Shown here piece by piece: positions 1-7,707 of a stretch of 64,000 nt of DNA; the first letter of the stretch is position 1; each line of letters starts with the position of its first letter. The stretch is taken from the NCBI GenBank assembly GCA_023386815.1, contig JAEWIZ010000001.1:62001-126000 (forward strand), read 5' to 3'. The position numbers and the translations under genes are program-made. The stretch comes from Bacillota bacterium. Lineage in GTDB: Bacteria > Bacillota > Clostridia > Lachnospirales > Lachnospiraceae. The notes under the pieces are model-generated. The model searched no databases. It was not told the DNA's origin and saw only the letters and a list, made by a program, of their open reading frames with translations.

Positions 1-892
1 TCCCCATCACAAGGATCGATGCACCAATAGTAAACGTACGTTTCTTAAACCCTCCCCACAAGCTTAATATGACTCCGCCTACCAACATACCAATAGCAAA
101 AGCAATTTCTGCTATTGAAGCGTGAATAGGTGTTCCATCGAAATAGCTCATACTCATCAGTGGATATAATGCGCTAATTGGCATATAAAAAAACATATAT
201 ATGGCACCAATCCAAAGTAAAGCAAACAACCCACTACTCTCTTTTAAGACCATGAATCCCGCTTTCAGTTCCTGCATAACCTTTTCTTTTCTATCATTCT
301 TATTTGAATCCGGATTAGGAATTACAATAATTGCTACGAAAATACAAGCCAAAATAGTACCAGCAATATCAAGAAGAATAATCTGATTCAGATCCCATAT
401 AGTATATAAAAATGCAGCCACAGCTGGACTTGCAATTGACCCTACGGCCTGTATAGTCTGGCTATACCCTGCACATTTTGTCAATTGATCTTCCGGCACT
501 AGTAATGGCGTAGAAGCATTTAATGCGGGTGAATGAAATGCAGTCCCTAGGCTTCGAACAAATAAAACCACCATAATTACCCATACTGGTAATTCCATGA
601 ATAAGGTAACAATAACTAATAAACCTCCTGCCACAGCAATAATTACATCCGCACCTATCATCACTCGTTTTCTGCTATGGCGATCAACAAAAACGCCAGC
701 TAGCGGACCTATAAGGGCTTGTGGTAAAAAGCCTATTAGTGTTGCTATGGATAATACCATTGCAGAACCCGTTTTTGCAGTCAAATAAAAAATAATTGAC
801 ATTTGCAAAATCCCGCTGCTAATAAGGGATACTCCTTGTCCAAACAATATTAAAAAATAATCTTTCTTCCATGAATCTCTACTTCTCTGCAT
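1..892 (-). CDS. mef: Mef-family macrolide efflux transporter (MFS), C-terminus cut by window edge
   Basis: This is a 12-helix major facilitator proton antiporter that would export macrolides across the inner membrane. Only about 297 codons are in the window, because the frame runs open off the left edge. The N-terminus reads MQRSRDSWKKDYFLILFGQG. Typical Mef stretches follow: FYLTAKTGSAMVLS near residue 36, VFVDRHSRKRVMIGAD (the MFS loop 2-3 motif) near 67, and LLVPEDQLTKCAGYSQ near 129. They match my recollection of Mef(A) closely. The ATG at 892 has a GGAGG site about 8 nt upstream. A leader with a short peptide and two terminators precedes the gene. The Msr ABC-F partner usually found downstream of mef would lie outside the window. 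Another drug substrate is possible. Confidence 0.85.
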   Translation of the reverse strand, partial: MQRSRDSWKKDYFLILFGQGVSLISSGILQMSIIFYLTAKTGSAMVLSIATLIGFLPQALIGPLAGVFVDRHSRKRVMIGADVIIAVAGGLLVIVTLFMELPVWVIMVVLFVRSLGTAFHSPALNASTPLLVPEDQLTKCAGYSQTIQAVGSIASPAVAAFLYTIWDLNQIILLDIAGTILACIFVAIIVIPNPDSNKNDRKEKVMQELKAGFMVLKESSGLFALLWIGAIYMFFYMPISALYPLMSMSYFDGTPIHASIAEIAFAIGMLVGGVILSLWGGFKKRTFTIGASILVMG

Positions 893-943
893 ATAGTTTT
901 CCTCCAAACATTTTTATCGCTAAACTAGTTTTTCGCAATAAAA

Positions 944-983
944 AATGCAGGTTAATACCCACAAAAGGGCATTAATCTGCATT
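944..983 (-). terminator. Leader terminator hairpin T2 before mef
   Basis: A 17-nt arm pairs with its partner across a 6-nt loop, with one A-C mismatch and one G-U pair. On the minus strand the stem is followed by a run of T. It sits about 45 nt upstream of the mef start, inside the transcribed leader. It would stop transcription before mef unless an alternative fold forms. Confidence 0.75.
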
Positions 984-1068
984 ACTATTAAACAAGGCAA
1001 ACAAACACAATGCAACCATATAGTCACATAATGTTTATATATACATGTCTCTTCGTATACGCACACAA

Positions 1069-1105
1069 AAAAAGCCCACAAAGTGGATAGATATTTCTGC
1101 TTTTT
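1069..1105 (-). terminator. Leader terminator hairpin T1 just after the leader peptide
   Basis: The outer arms AAAAAGC and GCTTTTT enclose an inner CCAC-TTT-GTGG hairpin, and seven T follow on the minus strand. It begins only about 7 nt after the leader-peptide stop codon. A ribosome paused on the leader peptide could therefore disturb it. Its stem is weaker than that of T2. Confidence 0.6.
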
Positions 1106-1111
1106 ATTGCT

Positions 1112-1135
1112 TTATTTGCGTACACAAATCAACAT
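1112..1135 (-). CDS. mef leader peptide, 7 aa (MLICVRK)
   Basis: ATG TTG ATT TGT GTA CGC AAA TAA is preceded by a strong AAGGAGG site with about 7 nt spacing. It lies between a consensus promoter and two terminator hairpins upstream of mef. Leader peptides of this kind sense ribosome-targeting drugs by stalling, as described for mef, erm and tet genes. The peptide does not contain the Arg-X-Arg/Lys arrest motif exactly; it ends Arg-Lys. Its role is inferred from the architecture. Confidence 0.7.
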   Translation of the reverse strand: MLICVRK

Positions 1136-1168
1136 ACGTAAGCCTCCTTCATTTATCAAATTTATTAA

Positions 1169-1197
1169 ACTTTATCATATTTATTTTTTTATGTCAA
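1169..1197 (-). promoter_or_regulatory. Promoter of the mef leader transcript
   Basis: On the minus strand TTGACA (1197-1192) is followed after 17 nt by TAAAGT (1174-1169). The predicted transcript starts about 25 nt upstream of the leader-peptide start codon. Confidence 0.65.
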
Positions 1198-1342
1198 TCT
1201 AAAAGCATTATTTTGTCTGACGCATGATTGCCCTCCTATTCTTGATCGTAAAGACAAAGCGAAAAATATCGAAATTCAAGAATCGGCGACCAAAAAATTA
1301 GTGTAACCAAGTGTAACTAATGTTATATAAAGCAAAAAAAGC

Positions 1343-1371
1343 GGGGAAAGCCTTAAAATAAGGCAATCCCC
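1343..1371 (-). terminator. Rho-independent terminator of tRNA-Pro
   Basis: On the minus strand GGGGA and GCCTTA pair with TAAGGC and TCCCC across a TTT loop with a small internal bulge. A run of seven T follows at 1340-1334. It starts 15 nt after the tRNA 3' end. Confidence 0.8.
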
Positions 1372-1385
1372 ATTAAATATTGTAA

Positions 1386-1459
1386 TCGAGGCGACGGGAT
1401 TCGAACCCACGGCCTCTGCGTCCCGAACGCAGCGCTCTACCAAACTGAGCCACGCCTCG
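1386..1459 (-). tRNA. tRNA-Pro (anticodon CGG)
   Basis: The acceptor arms CGAGGCG and CGCCTCG pair exactly, with discriminator A. The anticodon stem CTGCG/CGCAG encloses the loop TTCGGGA, giving anticodon CGG and a G at position 37, as usual for tRNA-Pro. The T-arm contains GTTCGAATC. No CCA is encoded. It reads CCG codons. The gene has its own upstream promoter and a downstream terminator. Confidence 0.95.
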
Positions 1460-1564
1460 ATATATTATTAGGTTAAATTTATTAGAAATTCTTTTCATAA
1501 ATCTTTTAAATCATGGAACCAGTTCTTTCAATACAGTGTCTAATACTCAAACACTGCATTAGAT

Positions 1565-1593
1565 ATTATCTAATAGAAAAGCCAAAAAGTCAA
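1565..1593 (-). promoter_or_regulatory. Likely promoter of tRNA-Pro
   Basis: On the minus strand TTGACT (1593-1588) and GATAAT (1570-1565) are separated by 17 nt, about 105 nt upstream of the mature tRNA 5' end. Each box is one mismatch from consensus. Confidence 0.5.
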
Positions 1594-1722
1594 CTATAAT
1601 TTTCATATTTTCTGACATTCTATACTTCATATTCTCACATGTCTATGAAGCGATTATGTATGATTAACTTATTCATGAGAGGATATATTATCACAAAATC
1701 TGCCTCATAATTGCTGAAATTG

Positions 1723-1731
1723 TGGTATACT
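1723..1731 (+). promoter_or_regulatory. Extended -10 promoter candidate for the GH3 lipoprotein gene
   Basis: TGG directly followed by TATACT forms an extended -10 element. There is no good -35 box. Transcription would begin near 1738, about 60 nt before the start codon. Confidence 0.35.
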
Positions 1732-1797
1732 TAATAGACATTGACAATGACTATCGGATAATAAAAATCATAAACCATTACAACGGAGGATTACCTG

Positions 1798-3036
1798 ATG
1801 AAACATATAAATCTCTTATTCTTACTTACTATCCTACTTTTCCTAAGCGGCTGCAGTAGCTCAAATGATAATAACTCCAACCCAACAAAAACACTAAAGC
1901 CTTCCCTTGAGGCTTCTCCTACTGTAACGAATACTCCAGCAAGCACACCCACAGAACTTCCTTCACCAACAGTCGCCCCTACTCCGACCGAGGACCCTGT
2001 AACTGAAGATATCCCTCCTGTTTCTGATAACGATAACACTGCCCAACAATTATTAAATCAAATGAGTCTGGAAGAAAAAATCGGACAGATGTTCTTTGTT
2101 CGCTGTAATAAAACCACTGCTCTTGACGACCTGAAAAATTATCATTTAGGAGGCTTTATTTTATTTTCTGAGGATTTTTCAAATCAAACCAAATCAAGTA
2201 TGAAAGATGTAATCTCAGGCTATCAGTCCGTAGCTCAAATCCCGTTGCTCATTGGCGTAGATGAGGAAGGCGGGACTGTTAATCGGATTAGTAAATATAC
2301 TGCTTTTCGCAAGGTGCCCTTTCAATCTCCGCAGGAATTATATCAATCCGGTGGTTTAGATCTGATTGAAAATGACACAATAGAAAAGTCTAACCTTTTA
2401 AAAAGTCTTGGTATAAATATTAATCTCGCCCCTGTCTGCGATGTTTCTACGAATTCTTCGGACTTTATCTATAAGCGTTCCTTCGGAAAAAATGCCGAAG
2501 AAACCTCTGATTATGTTAAAACTGTCGTTACTACCATGAACAACCAAGGCATTGGAAGTACCCTAAAACATTTCCCTGGTTATGGTAATAATGTTGATAC
2601 TCATACCGGAATAGCGATTGATAAACGAAGCAGTGAACAATTTTATACCAACGATTTCTTACCCTTTGAAGCGGGTATCAGCGCCGGAGCTGGAAGTATT
2701 CTCGTTTCACATAATATAGTTATGGCCTTTGATCGAACATATCCTGCTTCTCTCTCCTCAAACATACATACCATCTTAAGAAATGACCTGAATTTTGATG
2801 GAGTCATTATGACGGATGATCTTAGTATGGATGCAATAAAAGACTATACAGATAATGAGGCTGCTGCCGTGCTAGCCGTACAGGCAGGAAACGATTTAAT
2901 CATTGCTTCTGATTACAATGTGCAGATACCTGCTGTAATTGCTGCAGTGAAAAATGAAGAGATTTCTTTGGACGATATCAATGCATCCGTTCTTCGAATT
3001 CTTAATTGGAAGCTTTCTCTTGGATTAATAAAATAG
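1798..3036 (+). CDS. GH3-family beta-N-acetylhexosaminidase lipoprotein (NagZ-like)
   Basis: The enzyme probably removes beta-linked N-acetylglucosamine from muropeptides or chitooligosaccharides at the outer face of the membrane. Residues 1-19 are a lipoprotein signal ending in the lipobox LSGC. A Thr/Pro/Ser-rich linker of about 50 residues follows, then a GH3 TIM-barrel domain. Visible motifs are GVDEEGG near 157, KHFPGYG near 257 (NagZ signature), DTH near 267 (the Asp-His general acid dyad) and MTDDLSMDAI near 338 (nucleophile Asp). At 412 aa it is NagZ-sized without a second GH3 domain. The ATG at 1798 follows an ACGGAGG site. It appears to be a single-gene unit. Confidence 0.85.
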   Translation: MKHINLLFLLTILLFLSGCSSSNDNNSNPTKTLKPSLEASPTVTNTPASTPTELPSPTVAPTPTEDPVTEDIPPVSDNDNTAQQLLNQMSLEEKIGQMFFVRCNKTTALDDLKNYHLGGFILFSEDFSNQTKSSMKDVISGYQSVAQIPLLIGVDEEGGTVNRISKYTAFRKVPFQSPQELYQSGGLDLIENDTIEKSNLLKSLGININLAPVCDVSTNSSDFIYKRSFGKNAEETSDYVKTVVTTMNNQGIGSTLKHFPGYGNNVDTHTGIAIDKRSSEQFYTNDFLPFEAGISAGAGSILVSHNIVMAFDRTYPASLSSNIHTILRNDLNFDGVIMTDDLSMDAIKDYTDNEAAAVLAVQAGNDLIIASDYNVQIPAVIAAVKNEEISLDDINASVLRILNWKLSLGLIK

Positions 3037-3136
3037 TGCCTGTTAAAACTCATGGTGATCTCTTTCAATCACAAATGAATGGAATAGTAAATAATAATGT
3101 TCATTTTAGTAATTGATATCATTCTAATACCAGCTA

Positions 3137-3973
3137 TTAGTTTTTATTCCTCATAACTTGTTCCATCCTGCTAATTACACTTGCCTCACAGCCATAGCTT
3201 CCAATTGGATATGGTTTTTTAGCATATTGCCCATGAAAATCAGTTCCACCAGTTAAAATCAAATCATACTCCTGGGCTATCTCTTTCACTATTCTTCGAG
3301 CCTCAGTCCCATTTCTTGGATGATCATATTCCAAGCCATCAATTTTCTCCTCCTTGGCAAGCTCCCGTGCCAATTCAAAGGAATTGAATTCCTCTGGGTG
3401 TGCAATTACAACAAAAGCCTTAACCTTTTGCAGCACATCCATCAATTCATCAACCGTCGGATAGCAGCTTGGCACATAGCAACTGCCATTTTTTGAAACA
3501 AGTTCTTCCATAAAGCTACCGATAGCGATATTGGAATAACCCAGATCACAAAGCGACTGCATGATATGTGATTCATAAATTGACTGACTTTCTTTTGCAT
3601 ACCGGAAGATATGCTCTAATTCTAACAGGGGATAAATTTTCTGGATTTTCTGTATCATTTCAAGCTTTTGTTTCCTTCGACTGTCCAATGTTGATTGTAA
3701 GAAACGTGTCAAAACCTCCTTATTTCTAGGAAAGTAACACAAAAAATGAACTGAACGATTTCTTTTCGTATCAATGACAGTTGTCTCAACTGCAGGTATT
3801 ACCCTAATCCCTAGCTGCTTTCCCTCAAGGATCGCCTCATCTACCCCGCTCATTGTGTCATGATCGCTAATTGCTATAATCTGTAATCCACTTTTCTTAG
3901 CATAGTAAATCACATCCTTAACCGACATAGATCCATCGGAATTTACTGTATGAATATGCAAATCACAATCCAT
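3137..3973 (-). CDS. PHP-domain phosphoesterase (RNase AM / YciV type)
   Basis: This is a PHP-fold metal-dependent phosphoesterase of 278 aa. Family members hydrolyse 3',5'-nucleoside bisphosphates or trim short 5' RNA ends. Metal-binding motifs are in order: DLHIHTVNSDGS at residues 4-15, SDHDT near 36, an E near 63, AHPEEF near 195 and GGTDFHG near 243. It is a soluble cytosolic protein with no signal. An AAAGGA site precedes the ATG at 3973. It stands apart from the sugar operon upstream, separated by a structured spacer. The exact substrate cannot be told from sequence. Confidence 0.85.
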   Translation of the reverse strand: MDCDLHIHTVNSDGSMSVKDVIYYAKKSGLQIIAISDHDTMSGVDEAILEGKQLGIRVIPAVETTVIDTKRNRSVHFLCYFPRNKEVLTRFLQSTLDSRRKQKLEMIQKIQKIYPLLELEHIFRYAKESQSIYESHIMQSLCDLGYSNIAIGSFMEELVSKNGSCYVPSCYPTVDELMDVLQKVKAFVVIAHPEEFNSFELARELAKEEKIDGLEYDHPRNGTEARRIVKEIAQEYDLILTGGTDFHGQYAKKPYPIGSYGCEASVISRMEQVMRNKN

Positions 3974-4030
3974 TCCCTTTATCCTTTCTTAAGATTTATA
4001 AGTTCAATCACCTGCTATATCTGATGCCAT

Positions 4031-4105
4031 CATGAAATACAAATTGCGAAACTGATATTTGATCGGTATTATTTCATGCCGCCAGCTTTCGTTCAGTTTC
4101 GCAAT
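4031..4105. other. Interleaved inverted repeats 3' of the isomerase operon
   Basis: Two perfect inverted repeats interlock: an 8-bp pair CATGAAAT (4031-4038) with ATTTCATG (4071-4078), and a 13-bp pair ATTGCGAAACTGA (4043-4055) with its complement (4093-4105). The second left arm lies inside the first loop, so the two form either a pseudoknot or alternative hairpins. The region lies 66 nt downstream of the stop of the isomerase gene at 4171, where a terminator would be expected, but there is no clear T run. Confidence 0.55.
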
Positions 4106-4170
4106 CATAATAAGCAATTCTGATTTTCAATAATTTTACTTTATTATCTTCGCTTTTATATGGGTATGGC

Positions 4171-5151
4171 TTATAGCTCTTTATTAAATAACTTATCCGT
4201 TCTTCCTTCATAAGGCTGCTTAATAATGAGTGGTTTCAAGAAATTAGCAACCTTTTCAACTCCATCCATACGACTCATGGTAACATCCTCATGCTCATAG
4301 CTTAAGGAACCAGTATAACCTACCATAGATAGTTCGGTAATTACCCTCTTCCACTCAACCTGTCCCCAGCCTGGAATACGGAAACGATACGTATGGTTAA
4401 GTGCTGCCATATCCCCATGCATTAAAGTTCCTCCGGTAGGCAGATTATGAGGCGCCAGCTCAGCATCCTTTGCATGTACATGAAAAATTCTGTCCTTAAG
4501 TCTATCAATTACAATTGCAGGATCAATCATTAAATACATGGTATTAGCAGGATCAAAATTATATCCTAATGCAGGATGATAATTTACGAGCTCCAAAGCT
4601 CTTTCGGCAGTATGAATATCATAGATAAAACTATTCGGATGAATTTCTATGGCAAATTTCACACCATATTCCTGGAACTTGTCCAAAATAGGGGTAAAGC
4701 GCTCAACAAATTGCTGCTCATATTCCTTCCATCCCTCACCATAAGGAAAAAAGAAAAATCTGCCCCAATTCTCAACACCTGGATAACCAACTACGATAGG
4801 GACCTCTAACGCATTAGCCGCCTGAGCAGTTCGGATCAGGCTCTCGGTTCCGTGCTTAATCTTTTCTTCCGGTGTTCCCTTGAAGATAAAATCTGTATCC
4901 TTTCCCGTTGGCCCCATGATCAGAAAGGAGTCCGAGTGATTACTCAATGCTTGTATCCTCATACCATAGCTAGATACCATTTTTTTAATCGCACTTGCAT
5001 TGTTTCCCTGAATAACATCCTTAGTTTCCAACTGGCCATTTCCCTCATAAGCAGGTATTTCCAGCGTCTCATAGCCATAGGCCGAAACTAGTTTTACTAC
5101 CTCCTCCAATGGCTTTTCCGTAAAGTTTGCTGTAAAAAATCCTAAATTCAT
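4171..5151 (-). CDS. Sugar phosphate isomerase/epimerase, xylose-isomerase-like TIM barrel (A)
   Basis: This is a 326-aa AP-endonuclease-2/xylose-isomerase-like TIM barrel, a fold used by ketose 3-epimerases, IolE-type dehydratases and related sugar enzymes. Metal-binding residues seem to be E in AIEIHPNS near 170, D in NFDPANT near 200, H in HVHAKD near 227 and E in YEHED near 286. GGAGG precedes the ATG at 5151. It is the last gene of a minus-strand pair with the related isomerase B, 39 nt downstream of it. It could be an isomerase, epimerase or ketosugar dehydratase; the neighbouring Gfo/Idh dehydrogenase fits a 3-keto-sugar route. Confidence 0.8.
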   Translation of the reverse strand: MNLGFFTANFTEKPLEEVVKLVSAYGYETLEIPAYEGNGQLETKDVIQGNNASAIKKMVSSYGMRIQALSNHSDSFLIMGPTGKDTDFIFKGTPEEKIKHGTESLIRTAQAANALEVPIVVGYPGVENWGRFFFFPYGEGWKEYEQQFVERFTPILDKFQEYGVKFAIEIHPNSFIYDIHTAERALELVNYHPALGYNFDPANTMYLMIDPAIVIDRLKDRIFHVHAKDAELAPHNLPTGGTLMHGDMAALNHTYRFRIPGWGQVEWKRVITELSMVGYTGSLSYEHEDVTMSRMDGVEKVANFLKPLIIKQPYEGRTDKLFNKEL

Positions 5152-5190
5152 TTTATATCCTCCTTCTCACTTATGGCTATATCCCACCCA

Positions 5191-6108
5191 TTAGTTTATT
5201 ACATATTGCTCCATATATCTTTTACTTAGCTTTAGGCTATTTAGAACCGCTTCCTTCGAGCCCTCAAAGGCTTTGTCTTCTACCTCAATGCAGGTATACC
5301 CCTGATATCCGATATCAGTTAACGCACTTACATATTTCCCCCAGTCAACATCACCAAGACCAGGAAGTTTTGGTGACATATAGCTTAAAGGATATGCCAT
5401 GATACCAACTTGATCAAGCTTATCACGGTAAACTTTAATATCCTTGTAGTGCACGTGGAAAATTTTGTCTTTAAATTCATAGATTGGTTTGATGTAATCA
5501 ATCATCTGCCATACAAAATGGGACGGGTCATAGTTTAAACCAAAGTATTTGCTTGGAACCAATTCGAATAACCGCCTCCAGATATTGGGTGTGGTAGCAA
5601 GATTCTGTCCTCCCGGCCATTGTTCCATGCCAAATAGCATCGGGCAATTTTCAATCGCTATCTTTACATTGCATTCCTCTGCCAATTTAATGATCGGAGG
5701 CCAGATTTCTTGAAAGAGTTCCAGATTTTCTTCGACCGTCTTTGTCTGTTCCCTTCCAATAAAGGTAGTTACCATCCCAATACCTAACTGTTTGCTGGCA
5801 ACAATGAGCTTCTTAAGATGTTCAATTGTCACATTTCTTTTTTCGATGTCTGCATCCATTACATTGGGGTAATATGCTAAGGATGAGATTTCAACCTTTT
5901 TCTCTGCACAATATTTTTTAATATATGCAATCTTGTTCTCATTTAGCTTGTCCACATCCAGATGACTGACCCCGGCATAACGACGTTCAGCCACTCCTTG
6001 GGGCCAACAAGCAAGCTCCACGCACTCAAATCCTAATTCACTGGCAGTATCAATCACATCTTCAAAGGAGCTTTGATCTAAGATTGCACTTACAAATCCT
6101 AATTTCAT
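5191..6108 (-). CDS. Sugar phosphate isomerase/epimerase, xylose-isomerase-like TIM barrel (B)
   Basis: This 305-aa TIM-barrel sugar isomerase/epimerase is a second member of the same broad family as its neighbour. Probable metal ligands are E in AIENCPML near 152, D and H in NYDPSHF near 188, H in HVHYKD near 214 and E in IEVED near 273. The ATG at 6108 (MKLGFVSA) is chosen because GGAGG ends 7-8 nt before it; an upstream ATG in frame would place the ribosome site inside the gene. The gene is divergent from the DeoR gene at 6243, which probably controls it. Confidence 0.8.
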   Translation of the reverse strand: MKLGFVSAILDQSSFEDVIDTASELGFECVELACWPQGVAERRYAGVSHLDVDKLNENKIAYIKKYCAEKKVEISSLAYYPNVMDADIEKRNVTIEHLKKLIVASKQLGIGMVTTFIGREQTKTVEENLELFQEIWPPIIKLAEECNVKIAIENCPMLFGMEQWPGGQNLATTPNIWRRLFELVPSKYFGLNYDPSHFVWQMIDYIKPIYEFKDKIFHVHYKDIKVYRDKLDQVGIMAYPLSYMSPKLPGLGDVDWGKYVSALTDIGYQGYTCIEVEDKAFEGSKEAVLNSLKLSKRYMEQYVIN

Positions 6109-6181
6109 ACAATTTCCTCCATCATCCATGCGACAGCCTATTTTTGTTTACTTGTGGCAATCGGAAAAATTATCAACTTTC

Positions 6182-6209
6182 TTGACCTTTCACAAAAATA
6201 TGCTATTAT
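6182..6209 (+). promoter_or_regulatory. Promoter of DeoR regulator 1
   Basis: TTGACC (6182-6187) and TATTAT (6204-6209) are spaced by 16 nt, ending about 33 nt before the start codon. It lies in the divergent region between the isomerase pair and the regulator. Confidence 0.55.
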
Positions 6210-6242
6210 TATTCTAAATACTAAACTGTGGGGGGTATAACT

Positions 6243-7034
6243 ATGTATACGATTGAACGCAAAACAGAGATATTAAATCTACTTCAGAAAAACGGAAGCA
6301 TTAACGTAATTGAGCTAGCGAATCGTTTTGACTCATCAAAGGAAACAATTCGTCGTGATCTGCGTGAACTGGAGCAAAAGGGATTACTGGTTCGAACCCA
6401 TGGCGGAGCTATTCCTGTAGAAACCAAACAACAGATTCAGACAAGTATACCTGAGCCCCCGGTCAAAGAACGTGAACTCACCAATTTTGAGGAGAAGCAG
6501 GCAATTTGCAGAAAAGCTGCATCCTTCATCCAATCAGAGGATAATGTGTTTGTTGACAACAGTTCAACTACCATATATTTAGCTCAATATGTACCACCAC
6601 ATATACAAGTAACCTTTATAACGAATTCAATTCCCTTCCTCATTCAGGCGGCTCAGTTGAACAATCCGAATCATTCCTTCTTCTGCCTCGGGGGAATGTT
6701 AAAGGCTTCCAACTTGTCCATCCATGGCAACATGACTCTGCATAATGCAAAAGAATATTATCCTAATAAAGTATTCCTCTCCTGCACAGGAATATCTCCC
6801 GACCGAATGCTGACAGACTCCAGCATTCAGGAAGTGGATATTAAAAAGTTGATGATCGAGCGCTCGAAGGAAGTATACGTCTTAGCAGACCATACCAAAT
6901 TCGAAAAAAATGGTCAGATTTTTCTGTCATCCTTCCACGACATTGATCACATTATCACCGATAGCAAAACCTGTCAGAATAATTACTCTTATCTTAATAA
7001 TTATAATATTGATGTAATTATTGCGCAAGACTAA
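6243..7034 (+). CDS. DeoR-family transcriptional regulator 1
   Basis: This is a 263-aa sugar-phosphate-responsive repressor. An N-terminal DeoR helix-turn-helix (residues 5-57, with the signature SSKETIRRDLRELEQKG) is followed by a DeoRC sensor domain with DNSSTTIYL near 100 and LGGMLKASNLSI near 148. The ATG at 6243 follows a GGGGGGT site; a GTG 15 nt upstream overlaps that site and is less likely. The 3' end overlaps the convergent epimerase gene by 4 nt. It is a clear paralogue of the second DeoR protein at 14634, in both domains. The effector is probably a sugar phosphate made by this locus. Confidence 0.88.
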   Translation: MYTIERKTEILNLLQKNGSINVIELANRFDSSKETIRRDLRELEQKGLLVRTHGGAIPVETKQQIQTSIPEPPVKERELTNFEEKQAICRKAASFIQSEDNVFVDNSSTTIYLAQYVPPHIQVTFITNSIPFLIQAAQLNNPNHSFFCLGGMLKASNLSIHGNMTLHNAKEYYPNKVFLSCTGISPDRMLTDSSIQEVDIKKLMIERSKEVYVLADHTKFEKNGQIFLSSFHDIDHIITDSKTCQNNYSYLNNYNIDVIIAQD

Positions 7035-7705
7035 TAGGATGTTCCAATCGCCTCACGAAGCTTTTTAATTTCCGGCTGTGTTATTATTCCTTTGGAGAAA
7101 ATGCTGGAGGAACCTGCAACAAAAAGATCTGCTCCTTTGTTTGACAGGATCCTCGCATTTTCAAAGCTTACATTTCCATCCACTCCGATTGAAATATCCA
7201 AGCGATCTTTCTTTCTTAGATAATCTCGAAGTTCCTCTAATTTTTCTGGCATTCCTTCAACCATTTCCTGGCCCGCAAAACCGGGATTCACAGTCATAAG
7301 AAGAACTCCTCCGATATCTTTTAAGATATAATCCAGAACCGACAGAGCTGTTTCCGGGTTTAATGCAACTACCGGAATTCCACCTCTACTCTTAATGATA
7401 TGGATTGTTTTATTGATTTGAACAGTACTTTCGATATGGAAAATAACTCTATCTCCTTTTCTAATCTCAAACCAATCCAGCTTCTGCTCTGGATTCACAA
7501 TCATTAGATGCAAATCCATCGGTATACTTGTCATCCTTCTAATTTGCTTTACATATTGTGTTCCCAACATGATATTAGGAACGAACACGCCATCCATTAC
7601 ATCAATATGAAGATACTCTATCTGCTCCTTCTCCATTAGTTTTATTGCATCCTGGGTTGTATCAATAGTAAGACACATCAGGGAAGGTGATATTTTCTTT
7701 TTCAT
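7031..7705 (-). CDS. Ribulose-/allulose-phosphate 3-epimerase family protein
   Basis: This 224-aa TIM barrel of the ribulose-phosphate 3-epimerase family interconverts ketose phosphates at C3 in the cytosol. Visible motifs are SPSLMCL at the N-terminus, HIDVMDGVFVPN near 33 (metal His/Asp and catalytic Asp), DLHLMI near 64, VNPGFAGQ near 139 (phosphate loop) and GVDGNV near 173 (second catalytic Asp). It is the last gene of the importer operon, 2 nt after the permease. Because it sits in a catabolic locus, an AlsE-like D-allulose-6-phosphate 3-epimerase is as likely as the pentose-phosphate enzyme. Confidence 0.82.
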   Translation of the reverse strand: MKKKISPSLMCLTIDTTQDAIKLMEKEQIEYLHIDVMDGVFVPNIMLGTQYVKQIRRMTSIPMDLHLMIVNPEQKLDWFEIRKGDRVIFHIESTVQINKTIHIIKSRGGIPVVALNPETALSVLDYILKDIGGVLLMTVNPGFAGQEMVEGMPEKLEELRDYLRKKDRLDISIGVDGNVSFENARILSNKGADLFVAGSSSIFSKGIITQPEIKKLREAIGTSY

Positions 7706-7707
7706 AT

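Larger units (their letters stand above)
1136..1385. other. Intergenic stretch between mef leader and tRNA-Pro; possible element junction
   Basis: Apart from the mef promoter and the tRNA terminator there is no supported gene. Visible structures are an 8-bp inverted repeat ATTCTTGA/TCAAGAAT (about 1238-1283), a doubled GTGTAAC near 1300-1318, and a 5-codon ATG frame on the minus strand near 1210-1225 with a GGAGG in front. The stretch lies on the 3' side of a tRNA gene, where integrative elements often insert. No integrase or direct att repeat is visible. Confidence 0.3.
1460..1797. other. Non-coding gap between tRNA-Pro and the GH3 lipoprotein gene
   Basis: This AT-rich spacer holds the tRNA promoter (minus strand) and the probable GH3 gene promoter at 1723-1731 (plus strand). 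A short inverted repeat, TAGATATTATCTA, lies at about 1560-1572 within the tRNA promoter. No coding region is seen. Confidence 0.5.

Noticed and set aside
1045..1227. 60-codon open frame on the plus strand
   Set aside because: It runs antisense through the mef leader, promoter and first terminator, has no ribosome site and has a composition expected of AT-rich non-coding DNA.
1238..1320. Possible C-terminal fragment of a lost gene on the plus strand (reads ILDRKDKAKNIEIQESATKK)
   Set aside because: The frame is short, has no start or ribosome site, and I could not match it to a family. It is not listed as a pseudogene.
1791..2039. Val/Gly-rich 82-codon frame on the minus strand
   Set aside because: It is the complement of the Thr/Pro-rich linker of the GH3 lipoprotein; the low-complexity protein follows from that repeat-like coding.
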